Assembly (NCBI GenBank): GCA_947461225.1
Contig: CANHJV010000007.1
Coordinates: 1-49,474 of the forward strand
Direction: 5' to 3'
Length of the DNA: 49,474 nt
From: Gemmatimonadota bacterium
Lineage (GTDB): Bacteria; Gemmatimonadota; Gemmatimonadetes; Gemmatimonadales; Gemmatimonadaceae
The translations under genes and the position numbers were made by a program. This document shows, in pieces, positions 8,284 to 17,367 of the stretch. The notes beneath the pieces were generated by a model that saw only the letters and a program-made list of their open reading frames with translations, did no database searches and was not told the origin of the DNA. The first letter of the stretch is position 1, and each line of letters begins with the position of its first letter.

Positions 8284-9641
8284 TATGTCGGTTCCTTGAG
8301 CAGGTCGGACCCTTCAAACTCCAGCCACTTCGTGTGCACCTTGCCCGCCTTGAAACCGGGGTGCTGCATCACGCGGGCGAGAAACGGCATGGTCGTTTTG
8401 ACGCCTTCAATAACGAAGCTCTCGAGCGCGATCTGCATGCGCTTGAGCGCCTCTTCCCGCGTGTTGCCCTGCACGATGAGTTTGGCGATCATCGAATCGT
8501 AGTACGGCGGCACGGTATAGCCGGCATAGGCGTGCGTGTCGATACGCACCCCGGGGCCACCGGGCTGATGGAAGACGTCGAGCCTGCCGGGGGACGGCTG
8601 GAAGTTGCGGGCGGGATCTTCAGCGTTCACGCGGCACTCGATCACGTGACCGCGGAATGCCGGCGTTTCAAGCACCGACAACGGCAGGCCCGCGGCGACA
8701 CGGATCTGTTCCTTCACGAGATCGACACCGGTCAACATTTCCGTGACGGGATGCTCGACCTGAATACGCGTGTTCATCTCCATGAAGAAGAACGATCCGT
8801 CTTCGTCCAGGAGCATTTCCACGGTGCCGGCACCGACGTAGTTGATCGCCTTCGCGCCGCGCACCGCCGCCTCACCCATCTTCTCGCGCAGTTCGGGTGT
8901 CATCACCGGACAGGGCGCCTCTTCGATCAGCTTCTGGTGACGACGCTGCACCGAGCAATCGCGTTCACCGAGGTGAATCACATTGCCGTGCATGTCGCCC
9001 ATCACCTGGAATTCGACATGACGCGGCCGCTCCAGGAACTTCTCGACGTAGACGTCGCCGTTGCCAAACGCCGAAAGCGCTTCGGAACGCGCGAGCTGGA
9101 ACGACCGCAGGAAGTCATCGGGATCGCGAGCGACACGCATGCCCTTCCCGCCGCCGCCGGCGGCCGCCTTGATGATGACCGGGAACCCGATACCGCGGGC
9201 AAATTCCAGCGCCTCCTCGGGATCATCGACGGGGCCGGGCGAACCGGGCACGATCGGCACCCCGCACTCCGCCATCGCCCGGCGGGCAGAGGCCTTATCA
9301 CCCATCACGCGGATCTGCTCCGGCGTGGGGCCAATGAAGGCAATCCCGGAGGCCCGGCAGGTCTCGGCAAATTCCGCATTCTCAGCGAGAAAGCCGTAGC
9401 CCGGGTGGATGGCGTCGGCCCCGGTAATCTCCGCGGCCGCGATCAGCCTCGGGATCTTAAGGTAGGAATCGCGACCCGGGGCGGGTCCGATACAGACGTC
9501 GTCGTCGGCGAAGCGCACGTGCAGCGACTCGCGGTCAGCCTCGGAGTACACGGCGACCGTCTGAACATCGAGTTCACGGCAGGCGCGAATGACGCGGAGA
9601 GCGATCTCACCGCGGTTGGCGATCAGGACCTTTTTGAACAT
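8283..9641 (-). CDS. accC: Acetyl-CoA carboxylase, biotin carboxylase subunit
   Basis: This subunit carboxylates biotin on AccB using ATP and bicarbonate, the first half-reaction of malonyl-CoA formation for fatty acids. The 452-residue protein starts [21 protein letters not shown], the canonical N-terminal domain. It carries the ATP-grasp glycine loop [10 protein letters not shown] (about residues 160-170), the catalytic-site block [14 protein letters not shown] (about 290-305) and the C-terminal biotin-carboxylase domain with the ECRVNAEDP motif. Length matches E. coli AccC (449). It is separated from accB by a PilT-family gene, unlike the usual accB-accC pair. Its TAG stop overlaps the comB-like GTG start. 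AccA/AccD are not in this window. Confidence 0.96.
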   Translation of the reverse strand: MFKKVLIANRGEIALRVIRACRELDVQTVAVYSEADRESLHVRFADDDVCIGPAPGRDSYLKIPRLIAAAEITGADAIHPGYGFLAENAEFAETCRASGIAFIGPTPEQIRVMGDKASARRAMAECGVPIVPGSPGPVDDPEEALEFARGIGFPVIIKAAAGGGGKGMRVARDPDDFLRSFQLARSEALSAFGNGDVYVEKFLERPRHVEFQVMGDMHGNVIHLGERDCSVQRRHQKLIEEAPCPVMTPELREKMGEAAVRGAKAINYVGAGTVEMLLDEDGSFFFMEMNTRIQVEHPVTEMLTGVDLVKEQIRVAAGLPLSVLETPAFRGHVIECRVNAEDPARNFQPSPGRLDVFHQPGGPGVRIDTHAYAGYTVPPYYDSMIAKLIVQGNTREEALKRMQIALESFVIEGVKTTMPFLARVMQHPGFKAGKVHTKWLEFEGSDLLKEPT

Positions 9642-9691
9642 GTCGTATGGTGGCAGGGTCTAGGCCCTGCCGCCAGTCCCGCGGCCAGCAA

Positions 9692-10870
9692 TCAGGTAGC
9701 GGAGCTACCCTGCCGGAAGGCGTCCCAGTTGGTATCGCTGGTCCCATCGACCCCCTGGATCCGAAGCGCGAACTCCGCCGGGTTGGTCGCGTAGAAGAGC
9801 GCGTTCTCGTAAGAGATCACCCCCCGCGAGTACCAGTTCATGAGCGACTGATCGAAGCTCTGCATCCCGTACGCCATGCTCCCCTCCTTGATCAGGTCGG
9901 GGATGTTCAGCGTGGCGGACAGGTCTCGAATCTGGTCACGAACGGCTTCCGTGTTGACCAGCACTTCGCAGGCGGGCACACGGCCTGGGCGATCGGACCG
10001 CGGCACGAGGCGGATCGAAATCACCGACGACAGCGCGTTGGCGAGCGCAAAACGCACTTCGTTCTGCTGGTGCGGCGGATAGAACGACAGGATGCGATTG
10101 ATGGTCAGCGTCGCATCGGTGGTATGCAGCGTCGAGAACACGAGGTGACCGGTACCGGCCGCCTTCAGCGCGACGTCGAGCGTCTCGAGATCTCGAATTT
10201 CACCGATCATGATGACGTCGGGATCCTGACGCAGCACCCGACGTAGCGCCTGCGAGAACGACGCCGTGTCCGTTCCCACTTCACGCTGGTTGATGTGACT
10301 CTGGACGTCACGGTGCACGAACTCGATCGGATCCTCGATCGTAATGATGTTCGCGCTGCGGCGTTCGTTGATGTGGTGCACCATGGCGGCCAGGGCGGTG
10401 CTCTTCCCAGACCCGGTCACGCCGGTGACCAAGACCAAGCCGCGCGGCTTGAGCGCCAACTGCTCGAGCACCGGGGGCAGGTTCAGGTCGCGGATCGACG
10501 CGGCCGCGTGCGCGATCGCACGCATCGCAAAGGCGACGGTGCCCTTCTGCTGATAGACGTTGACGCGGAATCGACCGATGCCCGGGACGTTGATCGCAAA
10601 GTCCGACTCACGCATCTCGACGAATTCGCGAAGTTGCGCCGGTGGCAGCAGGTGCTCGGCGAGCGACCGGAGTTCTTCCGGCCGCATCGGCGGCATATCC
10701 AGCGGGACGAGGTCCGAGTGCAATCGAAGCGTGGGGGGCCGTCCGACTTTCAGGTGCAAGTCGGAGGCGCCCTCTCGCACCATGCGCTGCAGAGCGGCCT
10801 TCAGATCGAGGCCCGAGCCAGGCGCCGTCGGTTTGACGGTGACTGGAGCGGCACCGGAGACCATCGTCAT
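9692..10870 (-). CDS. PilT/PilU-type twitching motility ATPase
   Basis: A hexameric retraction ATPase that depolymerises type IV pili at the inner membrane. The 392-residue protein has a PAS-like N-domain (about 20-120, with REGASDLHLKVGRPP), Walker A GVTGSGKST near residue 150, an Asp-box around IEDPIEFVH, Walker B DVIMIGEIRD, and the His-box STLHTTDA. The C-terminal region reads LIKEGSMAYGMQSFDQSLM, closer to PilU than to the PilT AIRNLIRE type, so pilU or a second pilT is the best reading. It stands 11 bases after accB and 50 before accC, all in one direction. No pilin or other pilus gene is nearby. Function as a motor is secure from motifs; the PilT versus PilU split is inference. Confidence 0.88.
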   Translation of the reverse strand: MTMVSGAAPVTVKPTAPGSGLDLKAALQRMVREGASDLHLKVGRPPTLRLHSDLVPLDMPPMRPEELRSLAEHLLPPAQLREFVEMRESDFAINVPGIGRFRVNVYQQKGTVAFAMRAIAHAAASIRDLNLPPVLEQLALKPRGLVLVTGVTGSGKSTALAAMVHHINERRSANIITIEDPIEFVHRDVQSHINQREVGTDTASFSQALRRVLRQDPDVIMIGEIRDLETLDVALKAAGTGHLVFSTLHTTDATLTINRILSFYPPHQQNEVRFALANALSSVISIRLVPRSDRPGRVPACEVLVNTEAVRDQIRDLSATLNIPDLIKEGSMAYGMQSFDQSLMNWYSRGVISYENALFYATNPAEFALRIQGVDGTSDTNWDAFRQGSSAT

Positions 10871-10881
10871 GTCATCCCATC

Positions 10882-11382
10882 TCAGCCGGTCGGATCAAGG
10901 CGGTAGAGCACTTGGCCGTACTCGACGGCGTTCGCGTCGGTGACATTCACCTCACGCACGACACCGTCGAACTCGGACTCGAGCTCATTCATGATCTTCA
11001 TCGCTTCGATGATACACACAATCTGCCCCTTGCTGATCCGATCGCCGACATTGACGTACGGCTTCGCTCCAGGCTCGGGGGCAGAATAATAGGTGCCCAC
11101 CATCGGCGACTTGATCTCAAGGAGTGCAGCCTTCGGTGCCTCGGCCTTCGGCGCCGTCGCCACCCCCTCACCCGCAGGACGCTCCGAACCAGCCACGGGC
11201 AACACCGGGGCCATGGCAACGGGAGCGGCCAGCTGGGGCGCGACCGTCATGGCCGCGACGCGCTGCTGCGAGCTCTTCGAGATGCGGAGCTTCATCCCTT
11301 TATCGGAAGAGATCTCGATGGAATCCACCGTGGAGCCGTCGAGCATCTCGATCAGCTTCTTTACGTAGCGCAGGTCGATCAT
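10882..11382 (-). CDS. accB: Acetyl-CoA carboxylase biotin carboxyl carrier protein
   Basis: AccB carries biotin between the biotin carboxylase and the carboxyltransferase. The start ATG at 11382 gives MIDLRYVKKLIEMLDGSTVD, matching the family N-terminus, and a 166-residue protein. Upstream in-frame starts exist at 11406 (ATG) and 11412 (GTG), and no Shine-Dalgarno sequence decides between them. After a Pro/Ala-rich linker (about 50-90) comes the biotinyl domain with SPMVGTYY and the biotinylation motif EAMKIMNE, its lysine near residue 129. It lies 53 bases after the peptidase stop (counting from the ATG at 11382). The pilT-family gene rather than accC follows it. Confidence 0.94.
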   Translation of the reverse strand: MIDLRYVKKLIEMLDGSTVDSIEISSDKGMKLRISKSSQQRVAAMTVAPQLAAPVAMAPVLPVAGSERPAGEGVATAPKAEAPKAALLEIKSPMVGTYYSAPEPGAKPYVNVGDRISKGQIVCIIEAMKIMNELESEFDGVVREVNVTDANAVEYGQVLYRLDPTG

Positions 11383-11435
11383 GGCGGGGGAGTCAAAGGG
11401 GATCATCGGCACGGACAGCGCCGAGCGTACAGAAA

Positions 11436-12551
11436 TCAGGAGAGTTCGTGCAGGTCACGCGGGAATCCGGTCAGAACTCTCGGACCAGCAACGGATAAGA
11501 AAACGTCATCCTCGATTCTCACCCCACCCCAGCCCGCCCGATAGATCCCGGGCTCAATCGTCACGACCGTTCCGGCAGCGAGGGGAGACTCGACGACGCG
11601 GGCCAAGCGAGGCTCTTCGTGCACTTCCAGCCCGATCCCATGACCGAGCGAATGTCCGAAGGCCTCACCAAAACCGCGAGCCGCAATGTAGTCTCTCGCG
11701 ACCGCATCTGCAGCCATCCCCGTCATTCCGACCCGAAGCGCGCCCGAAGCGCGCAAATTCGCCTCACGTACGATGTCGTAGACCTCCCGCTGCTCGTCCG
11801 ACGCACGACCCAGCACGAATGTGCGGGTGATGTCAGAGCAGTACCCCGCCGTAACGGCGCCAAAGTCCAACAGGACAAAATCACCCACTTCGAGGACCCG
11901 ATCGCCGGCGCGGGCGTGCGGCAGAGCCGACCGGGGCCCGGACGCCACAATACTCGGAAACGGGAATGCTTCGCTCCCGGCATCGCGCAGATGGCGCTCG
12001 AGTATGCCCGCCACAGCCGTTTCGGTGAGCCCTGCGTGCAACATCGGTATCGTGTGGCGCAACGCGGTTTCGGCCATCGCGATGGCGCGTTCGATGTGCG
12101 CCAATTCGCCCGCGTCCTTCACGGCGCGCAGCGTCTCGACCATGTCGGTTGTCGGCCGCCAGGACCATCGGTTGCCCTGCTCCAGCAGCCGGGCGAAGTC
12201 GCGATGCAACAGATGCGTCGATTCGAAGCCGATCCGCTCCACGCTCGTCAGGGTTCCGAGCTGTGCCCAAAGACCGGTCCAGAGGTTCGTGCTCTCGATG
12301 CGAACGGTCGCGGCCCCGCCGACCTCTTCCTCGACCTGCGTCGCGTATCGGGAGTCGGTGAGGAGAATACAGTCCTTGGCCGTGATGACGAGGAGCGCAT
12401 TGCTGCCGGAAAATCCGGTGAGATAGCGCACATTCGCCAGTGAGCTGACCAACAAGGCGTCGAGATCGGCGCGAGCCAATGCGTCACGAAGGACCGCCAG
12501 CCGAGTCGGCCGGGTATCGATCGAACCAGGGGGGACGTCGGCGCCGCTCAC
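11436..12551 (-). CDS. Xaa-Pro aminopeptidase (M24B family)
   Basis: A dinuclear-metal peptidase that removes N-terminal residues before proline or splits Xaa-Pro dipeptides. The 371-residue protein has a creatinase-type N-domain (VRYLTGFSGSNALLVIT, TDSRYATQVEEE) and a pita-bread C-domain. All five metal ligands can be placed: Asp in VLLDFGAV, Asp in YCSDITRTF, His in GHGIGLEVHE, Glu in VVTIEPGIY, and Glu in VRIEDDVFL. Length suits PepQ/YpdF/PapA-type enzymes rather than the longer E. coli PepP. The start is a GTG at 12551 overlapping the aroQ stop (GTGA). In many bacteria such a peptidase lies beside aroQ and accB, as here, though a functional link is unclear. Confidence 0.92.
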   Translation of the reverse strand: MSGADVPPGSIDTRPTRLAVLRDALARADLDALLVSSLANVRYLTGFSGSNALLVITAKDCILLTDSRYATQVEEEVGGAATVRIESTNLWTGLWAQLGTLTSVERIGFESTHLLHRDFARLLEQGNRWSWRPTTDMVETLRAVKDAGELAHIERAIAMAETALRHTIPMLHAGLTETAVAGILERHLRDAGSEAFPFPSIVASGPRSALPHARAGDRVLEVGDFVLLDFGAVTAGYCSDITRTFVLGRASDEQREVYDIVREANLRASGALRVGMTGMAADAVARDYIAARGFGEAFGHSLGHGIGLEVHEEPRLARVVESPLAAGTVVTIEPGIYRAGWGGVRIEDDVFLSVAGPRVLTGFPRDLHELS

Positions 12552-12988
12552 GGACGTCGGCGGAGCGCGGACACCAACCCGCGCAGCGCGAACTCGTAGC
12601 CCTCGGCTCCCAGTCCCGTCACGCTGCCAATCGCCGCGCCGGCGAGCATACTGTGGTGCCGCTCCGGCTCCCGGGCATAGACGTTGGAGAGATGGATCTC
12701 CACGAACGGGATCGACGTGGCCGTGAAGGCGTCACGCAGCGCGAGACTCGTATGTGTGTACGCGCCCGCGTTCACGACGACCCCCTGCACCACGCCGCGC
12801 CACGCGTGCAGGATGTCGATCATCGTGCCCTCGACATTCGATTGCGCCGTGTGCAGAACGACACCGAGGTCCGCGGCGACCCGCGTGAGTCCGGCGTTGA
12901 TGTCGTCGAGGGTCGCGGAGCCGTAGATGTGCGGCTCGCGCGTGCCCAAGAGGTTGAGATTCGGTCCGTTCAGAATTCCGATGATCAC
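12548..12988 (-). CDS. aroQ: Type II 3-dehydroquinate dehydratase
   Basis: Catalyses the third shikimate step, 3-dehydroquinate to 3-dehydroshikimate, by the anti-elimination type II mechanism, as a dodecamer. The 146-residue protein begins IGILNGPNLNLLGTREPHIYG, which carries the catalytic Arg and Tyr of the flexible lid. It continues with QSNVEG, VVNAGAYTHTS and EIHLSNVYAREPERHHS, the substrate-binding and catalytic His block. Length is standard (about 145-150). The start is a GTG at 12988 overlapping the TPR gene's TGA (GTGA), and its own stop overlaps the peptidase start in the same way, so the three genes are probably coupled. Confidence 0.96.
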   Translation of the reverse strand: MIIGILNGPNLNLLGTREPHIYGSATLDDINAGLTRVAADLGVVLHTAQSNVEGTMIDILHAWRGVVQGVVVNAGAYTHTSLALRDAFTATSIPFVEIHLSNVYAREPERHHSMLAGAAIGSVTGLGAEGYEFALRGLVSALRRRP

Positions 12989-15195
12989 GGATTACCGAGT
13001 CCTTTCAACCACGCCGAAAACTGTGCGAGATCGTCGCTCACGGTCGGCGGTGTCACCTCACGCGCCGCCTCACGCGCCGCCTCACGCGCCGCCTCACGCG
13101 CCGCCTCACGCGCCGGCGTGTGGCTCGGTGCGTTCGAGGGCGTGTGCGGCGGCAACGACGACGTGGCGGGGTCAGGGAAGAACCGATCGAACGAGAACGG
13201 GCCGCCGGGATCGGAAAGCGCCGCCGTCGCGATCGGCGTGACGGAACGCAGGGGAGTGACCGGTCGCGCGGCACCGCCGAGCATCGCGTCTTCGAACGGG
13301 AGCTGACCGCCGAAGTGGCGGCTCCCGTCGAACGGCGCAAATGCGTCGGCGAGGGCGCGGGCGGCAAGATCATCGTGTCCTGGGGCGTCGCCACCGAACA
13401 GCGACGCCAACCCCTCGGTCGGCGCATCAACGGCCACCGACGCGCGCGGCGGGGTACGGCGGGGGACCCGACGCGTCGCGAGACGAGCGAATCGTTCACG
13501 CGCCGTCACGGGTGCGACGGGCTCCTCGTCGAACACCGCCGCGTCGTCGGCCGTCGACTTGATCACCGCGGACGACGGCGGTGTGGCGAACGGCGGCGTC
13601 ACGCCTGCGACGAACGCGGGCGTGGGGAACGCGGGCGCGACGGATGCCGCATCGGCGGCCAGTCGCTCCTGTAACTCGGCGAGGCGCGCTGTCAGCACGG
13701 GGTCGTAAGGGCGCCGGCGCACCAATTCCTCGTAGACCGACGCGGCGCGGGCGGTGAATCCTTGGGACACGAGGAGCTCACCCATCGTTTCCGTCACGAA
13801 GGCCGGATTCTGCTCCTCAGGCATGACGTCGACGAAACTGGACTCGACCGAGTCCGACGCAAACGCTGAATCAGCGGTGTCCGTGACGTCGTCACCGAAC
13901 AGTGCGGCCACCTCCGGCAACGCAGCGGCTGCCGCGGCCGTGAGATCGCGCCCATCGTCGGCCGACGTGGCCGACGTGGCCGAGTCAACGAACGGCGACG
14001 GGTCTACATCGGCAATGGGCTCGCGGTCGGGGGCCGGGGCGAGCCACGGAAGTTCCTCGTCGACGTCGTCGCTCGGTTGGATCGCCAGATCGTCGCCGAC
14101 CGTGTCGGCCTCAGCGGCCACCCACGCGTCAACCGCGCCGTCCGCTCGGGACTCGACCTCACGCGGGACCGCTCTCTGGGCCTCCTCGATGTCAACGAAC
14201 ACGGCCTCCTCATCGAGGGCGGGCCTCGGGAGCGGATCCGTCGATTCAAGACCGAAGGCAGCGACCGCGTCCGGCGTCATTGACGAGACGAACAGTGGGG
14301 TGACCGTGCGCGGGGTCCCGATCCGCGCGACCAGTGCCGACGTATCGGGCCACTCCGGGGCGAGGAGCCCCTCTTCAAACGGGTCCTCCTCGGTCGCCGT
14401 GTCGCTGAAGCCGAACGGATCATCAGCGGCCTCGACGACCGACCGCGGTTCGCCTTCGCCACCAGCCGCTTCGATCGCGTCGAGGTCGAAGATGACCGCG
14501 TCTTGAACGGCGGGCGCCTGCGCGGGCACGGATGCGGGCACGGATGCGGGCTCCAGCGACTCGCCGTGTGCCGTCGGCCACACAGCGGGGGCCCGCAGTC
14601 GGGCATTGATCTCGTCGAAATCGACCGCGCGCAACCCGGCATCCGGGGTCGGAATGGCGCCCATCGCCATGGGAGCCAGAGAGAACGGCGGGGTGACCAC
14701 AGACGGGGGGGGCGACAGGGGCGTCGGGGGCTCGAAGAACGCGGACGCCGTCGGACTCGACGGTTCTGGTTCGGGAACGACCGGTATGACGGCCATCGGC
14801 GTGACGAGCGTCGCCAACTGGGCGGCGATATCGTCGTTGCGCGGGTCCGCCTCCAGGACACGCTCGTACCAGCGGCGCGCGCCAGCGGTGTCCCCTTCCC
14901 ACTTGGCGATGTCGCCGAGGTGGCGGAGGGCCTTCAGATTCTCCGGGTCGAGGGCAAGAGCTTGTTCGAACACGATACGAGCCTCGGACAGATTGCCCGA
15001 TTCGTAGAGTGCCTGTCCAAACACGATGTACCCGCTCATGTGCTCGGGCTGCTTGGGCAGGAATTCCCGACAGAGGGCAATCGCCTCGGAGAGATGTCCA
15101 GCCTTTCGCAACTCATTCGCCAGGGGGGCGAAGTAGCGACGCGGGTTTTCCTCGAACTTGTTCCGGAGCTCGTCGATCCGGGCAGCAGTGCTCAT
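12985..15195 (-). CDS. Large TPR protein with low-complexity acidic linker (TPR protein 1)
   Basis: A 736-residue protein of unknown function. The start ATG at 15195 (MSTAARIDELRNKFEENP) is chosen over upstream in-frame codons because the tail before it is not protein-like and GAGGG stands about 11 bases ahead. Residues about 10-125 form tandem TPRs (AIALCREFLPKQPEHMSGY, ALYESGNLSEARIVFEQAL, ALDPENLKALRHLGDIA). A long Ala/Pro/Asp/Glu-rich, probably disordered stretch follows, broken by one more TPR-like unit near 465-515 (GELLVSQGFTARAASVYEEL). A second disordered part ends in REAA repeats encoded by a 12-bp tandem repeat, then a short helix FSAWLKGLGNP. No signal peptide or membrane segment is seen. 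It heads the run ending at ftsK. A scaffold role is possible but untested. Confidence 0.8.
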   Translation of the reverse strand: MSTAARIDELRNKFEENPRRYFAPLANELRKAGHLSEAIALCREFLPKQPEHMSGYIVFGQALYESGNLSEARIVFEQALALDPENLKALRHLGDIAKWEGDTAGARRWYERVLEADPRNDDIAAQLATLVTPMAVIPVVPEPEPSSPTASAFFEPPTPLSPPPSVVTPPFSLAPMAMGAIPTPDAGLRAVDFDEINARLRAPAVWPTAHGESLEPASVPASVPAQAPAVQDAVIFDLDAIEAAGGEGEPRSVVEAADDPFGFSDTATEEDPFEEGLLAPEWPDTSALVARIGTPRTVTPLFVSSMTPDAVAAFGLESTDPLPRPALDEEAVFVDIEEAQRAVPREVESRADGAVDAWVAAEADTVGDDLAIQPSDDVDEELPWLAPAPDREPIADVDPSPFVDSATSATSADDGRDLTAAAAAALPEVAALFGDDVTDTADSAFASDSVESSFVDVMPEEQNPAFVTETMGELLVSQGFTARAASVYEELVRRRPYDPVLTARLAELQERLAADAASVAPAFPTPAFVAGVTPPFATPPSSAVIKSTADDAAVFDEEPVAPVTARERFARLATRRVPRRTPPRASVAVDAPTEGLASLFGGDAPGHDDLAARALADAFAPFDGSRHFGGQLPFEDAMLGGAARPVTPLRSVTPIATAALSDPGGPFSFDRFFPDPATSSLPPHTPSNAPSHTPAREAAREAAREAAREAAREVTPPTVSDDLAQFSAWLKGLGNP
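13056..13115. repeat. Five tandem 12-bp units inside TPR protein 1
   Basis: The unit CCTCACGCGCCG is repeated five times without change at 13056-13115. On the coding (minus) strand it encodes a run of Arg-Glu-Ala-Ala. The unit is a multiple of three, so copy-number change would lengthen or shorten the linker without a frameshift. Confidence 0.9.
14522..14551. repeat. Two and a half tandem 12-bp units inside TPR protein 1
   Basis: GCGGGCACGGAT occurs at 14522-14533 and 14534-14545, and a half copy follows. It encodes PASV repeats in the Pro/Ala-rich linker. It is a second in-frame 12-bp repeat in the same gene. Confidence 0.8.
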
Positions 15196-15457
15196 CCGTC
15201 CAGTGCCCTCGTGGTGATGTTTCCCGGCCCGATGCGAGGCGCCCGTTCCGTCAGCGTGACAGGCCCCCTGCAACAACTTATAGAAGGTGGCCGATCCGGG
15301 AAGTCATTCGTGGTGAAGTGGTGCATCGTCCCCGCTCGTCTTGCTATTCGCGACTCGCGGCGGCTAGCTTACAAGACTCTGCGGCATACGCCTCTCCCAT
15401 GGAGGTGCGTGTGCCTTTCTGTTTGTCCAGCTTTTCCGCCCCAAGGAGTCTCGCCCC
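15196..15457. promoter_or_regulatory. Divergent intergenic region between TPR protein 1 and the PpiD-like gene
   Basis: A 262-base spacer from which TPR protein 1 (minus) and the foldase gene (plus) diverge, so it must hold promoters for both. On the plus strand TTGCTA (15341-15346) and TAGCTT (15365-15370) are 18 bases apart and make a weak -35/-10 candidate. AAGGAG at 15443-15448 is the foldase ribosome binding site. I see no strong promoter for the minus-strand run and no RNA gene. Confidence 0.4.
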
Positions 15458-17290
15458 GTGCTGCAATCGATGCGGAGCGCCGCGAAATACATCTGGATCG
15501 TGCTGATCGTGGCTTTCGTCGGCAGTTTCCTCTTGTACGAGACCTCGGGTCTCGCAGGCCGCTCGCCCGTGACGACCTCCACCGCCATTGCGACGGTGAA
15601 CGGCGAAGAAGTTTTGTTAACGTCGTGGCAGAATGCCGTGAATTCCCTCGAGCAGCAGCAGCAACAGCAGCTCGGCCGCGGACTCACACTCGACGAGCGC
15701 AAGACGCTCGAAGACCGTGCGTACGACGAACTGGTGACGGAGCTGCTGCTCCAGCAGGAATACAAGCGTCGCGGCATCACGGTTACTGACGACGAAATCC
15801 TCGAAGCGGCACGACTCGCTCCGCCGCCGCAGGCCATGCAGTCTCCGGACCTGCAAACGGATGGCCGTTTTGACCTCTCGAAGTACCAGCGCTTGCTCGC
15901 CAGCCCGATGGCGCGGCAGTCGGGCATGCTGGCCGGTCTCGAGGCCTACTACCGGAACGAGATCCCGAAGCAGAAGCTCTTCGACCAGATCGCGTCCGAC
16001 GCCTACGTTTCGGACGAACGTCTCTGGCAGGTCTATCGCGACCGTCACGACAGCGCACAGGTCAGTTACGTCTTGGTGGGACAGAATGCCCTCACCGACA
16101 CGGCTGTCACTGTCACGGACGCCGAGATTTCGCAGTTCTTCGACCGCAACAAGAAGCGCTTCACGCGGTCTGGCCGCGCCGTGGTCTCCCTGCTGACCGT
16201 TCCACGTACGGTCACCGCGGCCGACTCGCTTGACGCCAAGCTGCGAATTGAAAAGCTGCGCGCCGAGATTGTCGGCGGTGCGAAGTTCGAAGACGTGGCC
16301 AAGCGGGAATCCACTGACAGCACCTCCGGCGCGAATGGTGGTTCGCTTGGCAAGGGTGGCCGCGGCCGCTTCACGCCGAATTTCGAGACGGCGATGTACA
16401 GCCTCAAGCCGGGCGAGCTGTCGCAGGCCGTCCTCACGCCGTTCGGCTGGCACCTGATTCGCGTCGATTCGAAGTCCGGTGACACGCTCGACGTGCGCCA
16501 CATTCTTGTGTCGATCGGCCAGAGTGATTCCAGCGCGACGCGCACCGATCGTCGTGCCGACTCGCTGGCCAGCAAGGCCGGAAGCCAGGAAGATCCAAAG
16601 GCGTTCGACGCCGCGGCCAAGGCGCTCGGCCTGTCGCCGGCCTCGGTGGTCGTGTTCGAGAAGGAACCGTTGTCGTACGCGGGACGCTACGTGCCGAGCG
16701 TGAGTGCGTGGGCCTTCTCCGGCGTGCGGGCTGGTGAGACGAGCGATTTGTTCGACTCGCCGGAAGCGTACTACTTGGCGCGTGTCGACTCGATCACGCA
16801 GGGCGGCCAGCAGCCATTGTCCGAGGTGAAGGACGACATTCGTCGTCGCCTGACCAAGGAAAAGCGCATCGAAAAGCTGCGTCCAATCGCCGCGCAGATC
16901 GCGACCGCCGCGCGCACGTCTACGCTTGAAGCGGCGGCAGCGCAGCGCGGTTTGCAGGTTGAGAAGTCGCCCGCATTCGCGCGCGTTGACGCGGTTCAGG
17001 GCTTGGGCCAGTTCGAGCCGGCGGTCGGCGCGTCGTTCACCGTGCCGGTCGGCCAGGTGGCCGGTCCATTCAAGGCGGTTGACGGTATGGTCGTCCTTCG
17101 CGTTGATAGCCGAACGGATGCAAGCCGCCCGGCGTTCGAAGCCGACAAGACCACGCAGCGCCAGCAGCTGGTACAGTCGCTGCGCCAGCAGCGCGTTGAC
17201 GAGTTCCTGACGAACCTGCGCGAGAGCGTGACGGTCGTCGACAAGCGTCCGACCGTGATGTCGGCCTTGCGTCGTCAGTCGGGCGTCTGA
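15458..17290 (+). CDS. PpiD/SurA-type periplasmic peptidyl-prolyl isomerase, membrane anchored
   Basis: A foldase that helps exported proteins, particularly outer-membrane proteins, leaving the Sec channel. The 610-residue length is close to E. coli PpiD (623). The GTG at 15458 is used because AAGGAG stands 9 bases upstream; an ATG four codons later is possible. One membrane segment (about residues 12-29, YIWIVLIVAFVGSFLLYE) is followed by a SurA-N-like helical chaperone domain (about 35-190). A complete parvulin domain follows (about 225-335, with NGGSLGKGGRGRF and LTPFGWHLIRVD). A second, degenerate parvulin-like part covers about 340-470, and a helical C-terminus ends the protein. It is one of only two plus-strand protein genes in the window and ends at a bidirectional terminator shared with tatA. 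Confidence 0.88.
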   Translation: MLQSMRSAAKYIWIVLIVAFVGSFLLYETSGLAGRSPVTTSTAIATVNGEEVLLTSWQNAVNSLEQQQQQQLGRGLTLDERKTLEDRAYDELVTELLLQQEYKRRGITVTDDEILEAARLAPPPQAMQSPDLQTDGRFDLSKYQRLLASPMARQSGMLAGLEAYYRNEIPKQKLFDQIASDAYVSDERLWQVYRDRHDSAQVSYVLVGQNALTDTAVTVTDAEISQFFDRNKKRFTRSGRAVVSLLTVPRTVTAADSLDAKLRIEKLRAEIVGGAKFEDVAKRESTDSTSGANGGSLGKGGRGRFTPNFETAMYSLKPGELSQAVLTPFGWHLIRVDSKSGDTLDVRHILVSIGQSDSSATRTDRRADSLASKAGSQEDPKAFDAAAKALGLSPASVVVFEKEPLSYAGRYVPSVSAWAFSGVRAGETSDLFDSPEAYYLARVDSITQGGQQPLSEVKDDIRRRLTKEKRIEKLRPIAAQIATAARTSTLEAAAAQRGLQVEKSPAFARVDAVQGLGQFEPAVGASFTVPVGQVAGPFKAVDGMVVLRVDSRTDASRPAFEADKTTQRQQLVQSLRQQRVDEFLTNLRESVTVVDKRPTVMSALRRQSGV

Positions 17291-17306
17291 TCGTAGGCGA
17301 CCGCAC

Positions 17307-17351
17307 AACAAAAAGCCCCCGCGATGCCTGGCATCGCGGGGGCTTTTTGTT
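17307..17351. terminator. Perfect bidirectional terminator between the PpiD-like gene and tatA
   Basis: A near-perfect palindrome: a stem of about 21 bp (17307-17327 with 17331-17351) around a GCGATGCC core and a 3-base loop. It has AAAAA on one side and TTTTT on the other, so the RNA from either strand ends in a GC-rich stem plus U-run. It sits between convergent genes (stops at 17290 on plus and 17368 on minus). Confidence 0.95.
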
Positions 17352-17367
17352 CGAACGAGAACAACAA

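Noticed and set aside
13056-13115. Short tandem repeats as a possible CRISPR array
   Set aside because: Units are 12 bp, contiguous, without spacers and in frame within a coding gene; no cas gene is present.
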